A stretch of DNA of 32,328 bases, taken from Candidatus Woesearchaeota archaeon (GTDB lineage: Archaea; Nanobdellota; Nanobdellia; Woesearchaeales; DSVV01). Below are positions 8,374 to 16,162 of the stretch, piece by piece. The notes under the pieces were generated by a model. The model was not told the DNA's origin. It saw only the letters and a program-made list of their open reading frames with translations, and did no database searches. The position numbers were made by a program, and so were the translations under genes. Position 1 is the first letter of the stretch. Every line of letters begins with the position of its first letter. The stretch spans positions 1 through 32,328 of the forward strand of contig JAGVYH010000071.1 in NCBI GenBank assembly GCA_018303325.1, read 5' to 3'.

Positions 8374-8397
8374 CCTGACGTTAACTTTACAGCTCAT
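8374..8397 (-). repeat. Additional internal copy of the element end
   Basis: Read on the minus strand, it begins ATGAGCTGTAAAGTTAACG and matches the first 19 bases from 5001 at 17 positions, including the AT prefix that the outer right repeat lacks. No flanking direct repeat fits this copy. It may be an older or nested right end. Confidence 0.5.
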
Positions 8398-8412
8398 AAA
8401 AAAACCTTTCTA

Positions 8413-8434
8413 GGTCTCGTTTACTTTACAGCTC
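8413..8434 (-). repeat. Right terminal inverted repeat of the element
   Basis: This is the right copy of the inverted repeat, directly abutted by CGTTTCAC (8435-8442), the second copy of the putative target duplication. Confidence 0.6.
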
Positions 8435-8561
8435 CGTTTCACAACTAATTTATATACTAATTAAACTTAATTTAAATTATTCGTTAAATTTATCTAAATA
8501 TCCATTACACAACAACTAACGCAGACATAACACAAAACCCAGACATAATACAATCACTAAA

Positions 8562-9371
8562 ATGGAAAAGAAACAACCGAATAAAAAAGATAAAAAACCC
8601 AAAGAAGACACAGTTAAAGATACAATTAACATAACCAAAGATACTGCGAGAAATACAGCGAAAAAAACAGTCCAGATCAGACTAATTGGTTCTTCGCATA
8701 TTGCACAACAGTCAATAGATGATGTCAAAAAGAACATAATTAATTTCAAGCCAGAGGTTGTTGCAGTTGAATTGGATGCAAGAAGGCTGGAAGCATTATT
8801 GGACAATGAAAAGAACAATGGAAATAATAAACAAAAAGTGCCTATCTCATTAATATTCAGAATAGGTGTTGTCGGCTACATATTTGCAAAGTTTGGAAGC
8901 TGGGGCTCAAAAAAACTAGGTAAATTAGTCGGTGTTGAGCCAGGCGAGGAAATGCTGACTGCTGTAAAGCTCGCGAGAGAAAAAGGCATCAAACTAGCGC
9001 TTATTGATCAGCCAATTGAAATAACTTTGGCGAGGTTTTCTGCGAAAATTACAATGAGGGAAAAACTAATGTTTGTCAAGGATTTGATTTATTCGGTGTT
9101 ATTTGCAAAAAAAGCAGCGAAAGAAATAGGGATTGATATTAATTCATTTGATTTAAGAAAAGTGCCTTCTACTAAAATAATTAAACAACTAGTTAATGTT
9201 ATGAAAACAAAATATCCAAACGCATATCTTGTTTTAGTTGACGAGAGAAATAGGGTTATGGCCAATAATTTAATCAGATTATCAAAAACACATCAAAAAA
9301 TACTGGCTGTTGTCGGCGCAGGACACTTGGAAGGCATTAAGAGCGAGATGGATGCGCTGATGAAAGATTAA
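8562..9371 (+). CDS. TraB/PrgY-family protein
   Basis: The 269-residue protein shows the diagnostic TraB motifs in order: LIGSSHIAQQS near residue 40, VVAVELDARR near 65, LIDQPIEITLAR near 147, VDERNRVMANNL near 227, and GAGHLEGI near the end. These conserved His/Glu/Asp/Arg positions form the Tiki/TraB metalloprotease-like core. Substrates in archaea are unknown. The N-terminal 35 residues are Lys/Asp/Thr-rich and low complexity. Many archaeal homologues carry a C-terminal membrane region; this one stops soon after the GAGH motif and looks soluble. It lies just right of the putative transposon and is convergent with the CFA-synthase gene. Confidence 0.85.
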   Translation: MEKKQPNKKDKKPKEDTVKDTINITKDTARNTAKKTVQIRLIGSSHIAQQSIDDVKKNIINFKPEVVAVELDARRLEALLDNEKNNGNNKQKVPISLIFRIGVVGYIFAKFGSWGSKKLGKLVGVEPGEEMLTAVKLAREKGIKLALIDQPIEITLARFSAKITMREKLMFVKDLIYSVLFAKKAAKEIGIDINSFDLRKVPSTKIIKQLVNVMKTKYPNAYLVLVDERNRVMANNLIRLSKTHQKILAVVGAGHLEGIKSEMDALMKD

Positions 9372-9436
9372 ATCCCTTAATTACACAGCTGAATAAAATT
9401 ATAACTATTTGTGGTATTTATTAAATTAATTACATT

Positions 9437-9590
9437 ATTTAGTTCTTGGGCGAAGCCACACGTCTCATGATGATGATTTGTTTATTTATGTTATTTTATT
9501 CTTTGAAGTTTTCTATACTACCTTTCAAAAAACTTTAAAATTTCTCATGAGACGGTGGACTTCGTCCTACAAACGGGTTGTGAGCGGAGA
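9437..9590. repeat. Dispersed hairpin repeat, two inverted copies
   Basis: Two copies of a repeat seen elsewhere in the window face each other between convergent genes. The minus-strand copy at 9437-9473 contains CATGAGACG, GTGGCTTCGCC and AACTAAATAA. The plus-strand copy at 9526-9590 contains AAAAAACTTTAAAA, TCATGAGACGGTGG, ACTTCGTCCTACAAACG and TTGTGAGCGGA. The 20-nt arms (TCATGAGACG plus the GTGG/TTCG part) can pair across about 75 nt. Each copy also has a small stem with a TTC loop. The position at two gene 3' ends suggests a termination or 3'-end role, or a mobile repeat. Confidence 0.6.
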
Positions 9591-9627
9591 AAAACGGATA
9601 AGAAATTGGAAATCAGTTAAACAAATC

Positions 9628-10737
9628 TTATTTTTGATATACTAACTGTCCAACCCTCATATGTTCTGCTCTTAATGCACCTGCACATGATAAAAAATAA
9701 AAATTCCAAGTTCTATGCTCACTTGTTTCAAGTTTAATAGTTCCTGTATCTATTGCTTTGTTTAGTCTTTCATTCCAATTTAATAAAGTTTTCACATAAT
9801 GTGATGTCATGTCCTGAAATGCAATTTCATCTAATGGTTGGAAATATTCTGACGCTGCTGAATGAATTGTATTGTACGGAGGCAGTTCATGATTTGGAAA
9901 AATATGCTTACGTATCCATGGGTTACTTAATATCATATTAGTTGGAGAATAAAGTGTTTGGAATAAACATCTCCCTGTTGGTTTCAATGCGTGGTTTACA
10001 GCTGTCATAAACTCTCTATAATTTTTATGCCCTATATGTTCTAAAATACCGACTGCTGTCACCTTATCAAACCTATTTGGTGAAAATAAACGAAGAATAT
10101 CACGATAGTCGCAGATATACACTTTCACTTTTCTTCCTTCACAAAGCTTCCTTGCATAATTTGCCTGCTGCTCAGACAAAGTTACCATAGTTACATTAAC
10201 ATCAAATCTCTCGCTCATATATAACGCTAAACCACCCCATCCGCCGCCAATGTCTAAAACTTTATCATTCATTCTAATATCTAATTTATTACAGATCAAT
10301 TCCAATTTATTTTCTTGAGCTTTTTCAAGATTATCTGTTTTTTCAAAATAGCCGCAAGTATACTGATTATAATGATCTAAAAATTTTAAGAATAAATCTG
10401 GATTTAAATTATAATGTTTATCAATAACTTTATGTGAACCTGTCCTGTCTTGTAAATTGTGTATACTTCTGGAAAATGAACCAATCAAATCATAAACTCG
10501 CGCTAAAGTTGGATTATAAACTCCAGCCTTTAATAATTTAAAAACAACAACATCAACAGAATGAGAATTCCATAAACCATCTATATAAGAATCTCCCAAT
10601 CCTATAGATCCATTAACTAATACTTCCCTAAAAAATTTGTCGTCATGAACTACAATCTCATTATGATTACCATCATCAGAATCTCCTAATTGTAATCCTG
10701 CTTTTTCAAAGAGATGAGTTACAACTTGTTTTATCAT
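9628..10737 (-). CDS. Cyclopropane-fatty-acyl-phospholipid synthase homologue
   Basis: The 369-residue protein has the CFA-synthase N-terminal domain (FFREVLVNGSIGLGDSYIDG, about 35-55). A class I SAM methyltransferase domain follows, with YNLNPDLFLKFLD, QYTCGYF, LDIGGGWGGLA, the EHIGHKNY motif and a C-terminal NFYFLSCAGALRA block. The reaction is methylene or methyl transfer from SAM to a lipid double bond at the membrane surface. The usual GCGWGG loop is GGGWGG here, so the cysteine implicated in bicarbonate binding in E. coli is missing, while the Glu (SEYF) and Tyr (FYF) positions remain. Archaeal lipids lack fatty acyl chains, so the substrate may be an unsaturated isoprenoid lipid or lipid taken from a partner. 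Acquisition from bacteria is plausible. Confidence 0.88.
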   Translation of the reverse strand: MIKQVVTHLFEKAGLQLGDSDDGNHNEIVVHDDKFFREVLVNGSIGLGDSYIDGLWNSHSVDVVVFKLLKAGVYNPTLARVYDLIGSFSRSIHNLQDRTGSHKVIDKHYNLNPDLFLKFLDHYNQYTCGYFEKTDNLEKAQENKLELICNKLDIRMNDKVLDIGGGWGGLALYMSERFDVNVTMVTLSEQQANYARKLCEGRKVKVYICDYRDILRLFSPNRFDKVTAVGILEHIGHKNYREFMTAVNHALKPTGRCLFQTLYSPTNMILSNPWIRKHIFPNHELPPYNTIHSAASEYFQPLDEIAFQDMTSHYVKTLLNWNERLNKAIDTGTIKLETSEHRTWNFYFLSCAGALRAEHMRVGQLVYQK

Positions 10738-10879
10738 AATTATTAAATTTAGGTGTGTGTTTTTAACAATGTTTTGTTGAATAATCTTTTCGTTTGTTCA
10801 TCTTTTTTATTTGTCTTCTGTTAATATCATTAACAAAGATAAGTCTCTTATGATATAAAAAGAGATATACTAATATCAT

Positions 10880-11932
10880 CTATTTGTATTCTTTCTCAAC
10901 AAGTTCTAAATAATAAATACGGTTAAATATTATCATCAGATATGCAACTAAACCGCTTAAAACAAAGATAGATATACTAATTATGCTCATTAATTTCATA
11001 TTCTGACCAAACTTGAAGATGATAAATGAAGCGCCAACACCAATCAAAGAAATGATTCCGCTATAAATCAGGAATATAATCAGCGAAATAATTAACGGTT
11101 TATAAGCATATAACTTTGACATAGCATTCCATGCCATTATAAACGAGTGGGTTATTTCTTTGTTTTGCTTTACATTTTGACAAAAAAATAAATGAAGCAG
11201 ATTAATGAACAGATATGCAAAGATAAATACAACCACAAAACCTGCAATCAATGCTGTCTTTTTGTATTCTGGCTTTATCATATATGTTAATGCCGAAGAT
11301 AAAATCACATTTATTAGAAATACAATGAAATAAAAAATAAGATTGGTAAGATAGAATTTCTTTAAGTGTGGTGTTTCAAATGATATCTTGTTTTTGTAGC
11401 TGAACATAATATCCAGCACCTTTTTTTTTGTAAATGTATAAACTAAAATCAGAATCATCAGATTTATTACTGCAACTGGTATAATTATCAGGAGAATTAA
11501 ACTAGATGCAACACTTATTTTAGTAAACATATAATTAAATGCGCCATTAACCAGCATTATTGCCGCAAGAAAAATAAAATCAACAAGAAACATAAGCAAT
11601 ATATTTTTCGGGGTTGAGATGAACAGCTTGAACGCATTGAAGAAAGTTGTTTCTTTGATGTAAAAACTTGTTTCTTTGAGAATGGTTGAGAATCTTTTAA
11701 AATTTAGAACTGCTTTATTTTTTATACTAATTATTTTGTATTCTTCTTTTAAGTTATCTCCTTTTGTTTTTTCTTCTTTTTTCCCCTCTTTTTTTAAGTT
11801 GTCTTCTTTTGTTTTTTCTTCTTTTTTCTCCTCTTTTTTTAATGCGGCTTCTTTTTTATCTTCATAAAAGTCTTTCTTCTCTTCAGATAAATCTTTCTTA
11901 ACTTTTTTAACACTCTGCTCTTTTTTTTGCAT
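10880..11932 (-). CDS. Six-helix membrane protein with K/E-repeat N-terminus
   Basis: The 350-residue product begins with about 70 extremely charged residues. These contain two copies of a 16-residue block (KKEEKTKxDNLKxE pattern, about residues 33-66) encoded by a near-identical tandem DNA repeat around 11745-11840. About six hydrophobic helices follow (near 110-130, 145-170, 195-220, 230-255, 285-310, 320-345). The C-terminal half resembles the generic hydrophobic DUF-type membrane proteins common in DPANN genomes; I cannot name a family. The start at 11932 is the only ATG before the charged region. The gene is divergent from the AAA+ ATPase, with 103 bp between the starts. Confidence 0.8.
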   Translation of the reverse strand: MQKKEQSVKKVKKDLSEEKKDFYEDKKEAALKKEEKKEEKTKEDNLKKEGKKEEKTKGDNLKEEYKIISIKNKAVLNFKRFSTILKETSFYIKETTFFNAFKLFISTPKNILLMFLVDFIFLAAIMLVNGAFNYMFTKISVASSLILLIIIPVAVINLMILILVYTFTKKKVLDIMFSYKNKISFETPHLKKFYLTNLIFYFIVFLINVILSSALTYMIKPEYKKTALIAGFVVVFIFAYLFINLLHLFFCQNVKQNKEITHSFIMAWNAMSKLYAYKPLIISLIIFLIYSGIISLIGVGASFIIFKFGQNMKLMSIISISIFVLSGLVAYLMIIFNRIYYLELVEKEYK

Positions 11933-12007
11933 GTTTTTATAAGATTCCTGCCTATTTAAAAAGTTTGTTAAATAATTATTTGAAGTATACTTAAGAACAA
12001 TAATTCA

Positions 12008-12015
12008 TTTATATT
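12008..12015 (+). promoter_or_regulatory. TATA box of the AAA+ gene
   Basis: The sequence TTTATATT is centred about 25 nt before the ATG at 12036, consistent with a leaderless archaeal transcript. Confidence 0.45.
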
Positions 12016-12035
12016 AATTACAGATTTCCATAGCT

Positions 12036-13604
12036 ATGTTTTCATATATTAATCCAGTTTACACTGATTTTCATTATGTAGTTGCATCTCAAAGAAATGA
12101 AGTAGGGGACATTCTTTCTGGCTTAGTTAAAGCATTTAATGGTGTTATGCCCGTAGTTGAATATAAAAAACAAGTTGAGCTTTGTATCTGGGACAGAAAA
12201 AATAGACTTGAGAAGCCAAGATTGGCTGTTTATTGGCAATTGGATCATTTGAGTGAAGCATTATACAAAAGAATGGAGAAAATATTTAGTGAATCTGTGC
12301 TTGATGACGATAAGCTTACATCTAGAAACAAATATATGAAAAAAAGAGCGCTTCCAGCAAAATTTGTTGGATTTGATGGGCATTCTACTGGAAAGATAAG
12401 GGGCTTTCCTTTATATTTAGATTCTAATGGAATCCATAATCTCTATGATTTAAGCAGAGAAAATAAAATATTGTGGGTTGCAAAGAGTTATTCGTCTGTT
12501 AAATCTGCAAGAGAGCAGATGAGAGGCAGAGGAGATAATTATTGGTTTTACAGCAACGGAAAATTTATTCTTGATTTAAGATTAGCAGAATGCAAGGAAA
12601 TAGAATTTATAGATACTGCATTAAGAATTAGTGTTGCCTTGAATGGTTCTTATGATTCTTTTGACCGATACAAGGCGCTTTCTTTGGCGCAGAAACAGTT
12701 AGTTCGACGAAATAAGGAAACAGTAAGGCAGGAAGAAGTTATCGGTTTAGAAGATTTGATAGAAGATATTAAATTCAGGCAGTTTTTTGCAACTATTCGG
12801 CCGCAGGAAGCCAAAGCATTAGGGGTAACTAATGAATCTGTTTTATTAGTTGGTGTACCTGGCACAGGCAAGAGTTCAATTGCTTCCAGCTTGCTTTGGG
12901 ACAACTTGCTTGAAGACGTTGTTTTTATTCCTCTAAATGTAAAAGAATTATTAGAAGCATCTTATTTGTCAGACAAAAATATGGATACTTTCTTTAGCGG
13001 CATTCGCGATTTAAATCGAAGATATGGTTTTAGACCAATGTTATGGTGTGATGACTTGGAAGCAGCATTCCTAAAAGATTTCGGTGGCTCAAAAGAGATG
13101 GCAGTTGCGCAGTCAACTTTGCTTAATAATCTGCAGGGTGTTAGTAAGGATTTTGGCATAAGAATATCTGGCTCTACAAATAATCCTGAAGATATTGACC
13201 CGCGGTTCTTGGAATTTGGAAGAATAAGTTATATGTTTCATGTGCCTATTCCAAAAGAACAAGCAGTTATTGCAAAAATCCTATCTGTTCATGTAGAAAA
13301 ACGAGGGCAAACTTTAGCAAATGGTGTTTGTTTAGACGAAATTGCAGCAAGTTCAATCGGTTTTACGCCCAGAATGTTGGTTAATCTTGTTAATGAAGCG
13401 GGGGTTCAGGCAGCTAGGCGAATTTTTGGTAAGTTCTCTAAACAGCAACAAACCTCAGAGCCACTTGAGGTGACTGCCCATGATTATAAAAAAGCAGATG
13501 CGTTCATACGTGCAAGATCAGATATAAATATCATAGCCAGAAGAGATGATGAAATTGCCAAATTTGTAGAGAGGCATAATAAACTAAAAGTTGGTTTTCA
13601 GTAA
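12036..13604 (+). CDS. AAA+ ATPase with novel N-terminal domain
   Basis: The 522-residue protein has about 235 N-terminal residues I do not recognise, followed by a classical AAA module. Walker A GVPGTGKS is at 273-280, the Walker B region MLWCDDLEAAF at 335-345, sensor 1 STNNPEDIDPR at about 380-390, and candidate arginine fingers are R390 and R396. The sensor 2 helix is GFTPRMLVNLVNEAG (about 440-455). The layout resembles FtsH/PAN/Cdc48-type unfoldases. Walker B reads D-D where the family normally has D-E, which usually slows hydrolysis, although the ATPase could use LEA differently. There is no membrane segment or protease motif. The N-domain should define the substrate or partner. It is a lone gene, divergent from the K/E-repeat membrane protein. 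Confidence 0.85.
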   Translation: MFSYINPVYTDFHYVVASQRNEVGDILSGLVKAFNGVMPVVEYKKQVELCIWDRKNRLEKPRLAVYWQLDHLSEALYKRMEKIFSESVLDDDKLTSRNKYMKKRALPAKFVGFDGHSTGKIRGFPLYLDSNGIHNLYDLSRENKILWVAKSYSSVKSAREQMRGRGDNYWFYSNGKFILDLRLAECKEIEFIDTALRISVALNGSYDSFDRYKALSLAQKQLVRRNKETVRQEEVIGLEDLIEDIKFRQFFATIRPQEAKALGVTNESVLLVGVPGTGKSSIASSLLWDNLLEDVVFIPLNVKELLEASYLSDKNMDTFFSGIRDLNRRYGFRPMLWCDDLEAAFLKDFGGSKEMAVAQSTLLNNLQGVSKDFGIRISGSTNNPEDIDPRFLEFGRISYMFHVPIPKEQAVIAKILSVHVEKRGQTLANGVCLDEIAASSIGFTPRMLVNLVNEAGVQAARRIFGKFSKQQQTSEPLEVTAHDYKKADAFIRARSDINIIARRDDEIAKFVERHNKLKVGFQ

Positions 13605-13719
13605 TCTTTTTTCGACTTGATTTGTTATGATAAATATATGATGTTCACACTTAATGTTTAGGTGTATTTCATATACAAAAACAGAATACATAAATACTAG
13701 ACGTTTCTTCTTTTCATGA

Positions 13720-13986
13720 ATGAATAATTTATTCACCATAGAACCATGTAAAACCAAGCAAAGCTGCAAGGCAAAACTTAATAAACGACAGAATCTTAAT
13801 TTGAAGAATCTTAAAGAAAATTTTAATGTTGTCAGTGACGCGGGTATTGTTTTGGTGCTTAATGTTGAGGGCGTTGAAGTTGTTGTTCATGGCTATGGCG
13901 AGCTGATATTCAAAACTGGCAAAAATAAAGTTTCACAAAATAAAATAGAAAGTATTGCAAAAAAAATATTTGATGCATGCCTGTAA
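13720..13986 (+). CDS. Small uncharacterised protein upstream of cysS
   Basis: The 88-residue product has a basic, cysteine-containing N-terminus (C10, C16) and a compact alpha/beta core: LNLKNLKENFNVVSDAGIVL, VLNVEGVEVVVHGYGELIFK, then a C-terminal helix IESIAKKIFDACL. The frame stops 9 nt before the CysRS start, so the two genes are almost certainly co-transcribed. The VVVHGYGELIFK strand-turn-strand is distinctive, but I cannot assign it. The ATG at 13720 is used because the ATG four bases earlier (13716) ends after three codons. Confidence 0.75.
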   Translation: MNNLFTIEPCKTKQSCKAKLNKRQNLNLKNLKENFNVVSDAGIVLVLNVEGVEVVVHGYGELIFKTGKNKVSQNKIESIAKKIFDACL

Positions 13987-13995
13987 GGTGAGAAG

Positions 13996-15471
13996 ATGGT
14001 TTTAAGGTTGTACAATACATTAACAAGAGCAAAAGAAGATTTCAAGCCATTAAAACTTAATGAAGTAAAAATGTATTCCTGCGGTCCAACTGTTTACAAT
14101 TATCCACACATTGGCAATTATCGCGCATTTATGTCCTCAGATATTCTCAAAAGGTATCTTTTGTATAAAGGATATAATGTGGCTCATGTAATGAACATAA
14201 CAGATGTAGACGACAAAACAATCAGAGACTCAAAAAAAGAAAAAAAAAGTCTTAAAGAATTCACTGAGTTTTACACCCTTGCTTTTTTAGAAGACATGAA
14301 AGCTCTTAACATACTCACACCAGACATAATGCCAAAAGCAACTGATTATATTGATGAAATGGTCAAGCTTGTCCAGAAACTTCTTGAGAAAGGATATGCT
14401 TACAAAGTAAAGGACGGAATTTATTTCAAAATAAGCTCGTTCAAAGATTATGGAAAATTGTCTCACATTGATTTATCACACACAAAAAAAGGCAAGAGAG
14501 TGAGCAATGATGAATACGATAAAACCAATCCAAATGATTTTGCTTTATGGAAATTTTGGGAAAAGGAAGACGGCGATGTATTCTGGGAAACAAAAATTGG
14601 CAAAGGAAGACCAGGCTGGCATATTGAGTGCTCAGCCATGTCAATGAAACTTCTTGGAAAGAGTTTTGATATTCATACTGGCGGCGTAGATCTCATATTT
14701 CCGCATCACGAGAATGAGATTGCCCAAAGCGAAGCAGCAACAGGAAAGAAATTTGTAAGCTTCTGGCTACACAATGAGTATATTCTTGTCGAAGGAAAAA
14801 AGATGAGCAAGAGTTTAGGCAATTTTTACACTTTAAGGGATTTGCTTGCGAAAGGTTATGATGCCAAATCAATAAGATATCTGCTGTTAAGCACGCATTA
14901 CAGGCAGCAATTGAATTTTACCCTTGACGGATTAGACGCTTCAAAGCATGCAATAGAAAGAATAAAAGAGCTTGTTAATAAACTGAAGAGAAAGATAGAT
15001 GACAAGACTAAAATTAAAACACAAAATGCTAATTTATTAAAGAATAATTTACTAAAAAAAAATGAACATGACAAAATACACGATAAAACACACGACAAAA
15101 CAATCACCAAATTAATAGAGAATACAAAGATTGGGTTTGAAGAATCAATGGATGATGACCTCAACATCTCTGAGGCATTAGGCATATTTTTTGGGTTTAT
15201 AACAGAAATAAATAAACGAACAGATAATTTGTCATCAAAAGATGCAGAAATTATTTTAGGATTCTTAACTCATATTGACAGAGTTCTAGGTGTAATGAAG
15301 TTTGATGACGAGGAAATCCCTGAAGAGATAATTGAGCTTGCAAAGAAAAGGCAGGAAGCAAGAAACAACAAAAATTATGCAGAATCAGACAATCTTAGGG
15401 AGGTAATGAAGAAAAAAGGATATTATGTTGATGATACTTCTTCGGGGTATGCAATTAAAAAGATAGTTTGA
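13996..15471 (+). CDS. cysS: Cysteinyl-tRNA synthetase
   Basis: The 491-residue class I synthetase charges tRNA-Cys with cysteine. The signature sequences are MYSCGPTVYNYPHIGNY (first zinc cysteine plus HIGH-type motif, about residues 27-43), WHIECSAMSMKLLG (second zinc ligand), GGVDLIFPHHENEIAQSE (zinc His/Glu region) and KKMSKSLGNF (KMSKS loop, near 270). Length is normal (about 460-490). In the anticodon-side helical region an unusual Lys/Asn/Asp/His-rich stretch (about residues 333-375, containing HDKIHDKTHDKT) is encoded by short tandem DNA repeats around 15000-15110. An RBS-like GGTGAG precedes the ATG. It is co-transcribed with the 88-aa gene. Confidence 0.97.
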   Translation: MVLRLYNTLTRAKEDFKPLKLNEVKMYSCGPTVYNYPHIGNYRAFMSSDILKRYLLYKGYNVAHVMNITDVDDKTIRDSKKEKKSLKEFTEFYTLAFLEDMKALNILTPDIMPKATDYIDEMVKLVQKLLEKGYAYKVKDGIYFKISSFKDYGKLSHIDLSHTKKGKRVSNDEYDKTNPNDFALWKFWEKEDGDVFWETKIGKGRPGWHIECSAMSMKLLGKSFDIHTGGVDLIFPHHENEIAQSEAATGKKFVSFWLHNEYILVEGKKMSKSLGNFYTLRDLLAKGYDAKSIRYLLLSTHYRQQLNFTLDGLDASKHAIERIKELVNKLKRKIDDKTKIKTQNANLLKNNLLKKNEHDKIHDKTHDKTITKLIENTKIGFEESMDDDLNISEALGIFFGFITEINKRTDNLSSKDAEIILGFLTHIDRVLGVMKFDDEEIPEEIIELAKKRQEARNNKNYAESDNLREVMKKKGYYVDDTSSGYAIKKIV

Positions 15472-15518
15472 TAAACTGTTTATTATAAATGATTGTTTTG
15501 CTTCTAATAATAACCTCA

Positions 15519-15586
15519 TTAAAAAACTTTAAAAAATTCTTCATGAGACGTGGGACTTCGTCCTACAAATGTGCTGGGAGCGAAAA
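15519..15586 (+). repeat. Dispersed hairpin repeat copy downstream of cysS
   Basis: This copy begins AAAAAACTTTAAAA, continues TTCATGAGACGTGGGACTTC, then GTCCTACAAATG and TGGGAGCGAAA. It is collinear with the 9526-9590 copy over about 65 bp. The GGAC-TTC-GTCC mini-hairpin is retained. It starts about 50 bp after the CysRS stop. The remaining DNA up to the small ORF at 15738 is AT-rich without other recognisable features. Confidence 0.65.
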
Positions 15587-15737
15587 GTAGACTATAAGTG
15601 AGAAAAATATTAAAAATATAAACTATACGAAAATTAATCGCATTTAATATACTTTATAGGACACATATAAAAAACCAGAATAAATATAAGAACAACACAA
15701 CTAATAATTAAAAAGAAAAAAAATAAAATTAAGAGGT

Positions 15738-15869
15738 TTATTTCTTTTTCTTTCTCTTTCCGCCTCTATTCATCTTTACCATTGAGATGTCTCCTTTTTT
15801 ATCTACAAAGTAAAGAAAGCCGTTTTTCTTTTTTACGCCGACTTTTGCTACTTTTATAATTGTTGCCAT
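15738..15869 (-). CDS. 43-aa basic protein of unknown function
   Basis: The ORF is short but well formed, with an ATG at 15869 and a purine-rich ribosome site (AAGGGGTGA) a few bases upstream. The product begins MATIIKVAKVGVKKKNGFLY, continues FVDKKGDISMVKMNRGGK and ends in a poly-Lys tail. The pattern (two short strands around GFLYFVDKKGD, then MxRGG and a basic tail) looks like a genuine small nucleic-acid-associated or ribosome-associated protein, and I believe similar proteins recur in DPANN and some bacterial genomes. The function is unknown. It is convergent with cysS and separated from it by the repeat. Confidence 0.7.
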   Translation of the reverse strand: MATIIKVAKVGVKKKNGFLYFVDKKGDISMVKMNRGGKRKKKK

Positions 15870-16052
15870 TTAAATTCACCCCTTTCACTGGTCTTTTTTT
15901 ATATACTAAAAGTACCTGCTATTTTCTCTGCACACGCTAATATTTAAATGTTTTGATTTTTTATAATGTTTTTCGAGGAGAAAAACTTAATATATTGACA
16001 AGAAGGTTTAGTGTTGAATTATAAGAATGTTAATTTTTTGGTTAAGCAAAAT

Positions 16053-16139
16053 TATACTAAAAGTCCTTAACTTCCGAACAAAAAAAAGGACTTTTGTATA
16101 TACAAATGGAATTAGTTTGTTCGAAAACTAATTCCATTT
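16053..16139. terminator. Tandem hairpins with complementary loops
   Basis: Two adjacent stem-loops lie just downstream of the minus-strand 345-aa gene. The nearer one has a perfect 15-bp stem AAATGGAATTAGTTT (16104-16118 with 16125-16139) and a 6-nt loop. The second pairs TATAC and AAAAGTCC (16053-16066) with GGACTTTT and GTATA (16088-16100), with one bulge. On the minus strand a run of T follows AAAAGTCC. Loop bases CGAAC (16075-16079) are complementary to GTTCG (16119-16123) in the other loop, so a kissing interaction is possible. Termination of the 345-aa transcript is the simplest role. The rest of the 293-bp gap between the genes at 15869 and 16163 is AT-rich and featureless. Confidence 0.5.
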
Positions 16140-16162
16140 AGTATATTTGAGTAACAAACCAA

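Larger units (their letters stand above)
4991..8442. mobile_element. Putative 3.4-kb passenger-carrying transposon
   Basis: A 22-bp imperfect inverted repeat (19/22 identical) occurs at 5003-5024 and, inverted, at 8413-8434, sharing the core GCTGTWAAGTWARCGAGACC. Immediately outside, TCCGTTTCAC occurs in direct orientation at 4991-5000 and 8433-8442; its CGTTTCAC part is an 8-bp repeat, the duplication size known for IS6-family insertions. A DDE transposase (6656-7534) lies inside. Cargo consists of an unknown 173-aa gene, a DNA methyltransferase, an AbrB-like gene and two decayed membrane genes. On the left the inverted repeat starts two bases (AT) after the direct repeat, so the exact end is uncertain by 2 bp. 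Host genes on either side (ATPase and TraB) are intact. Confidence 0.62.

Noticed and set aside
4991-8442. Element considered as a casposon or integron
   Set aside because: No Cas1-like integrase, tyrosine recombinase or polymerase gene is present; the only recombinase is a DDE transposase.
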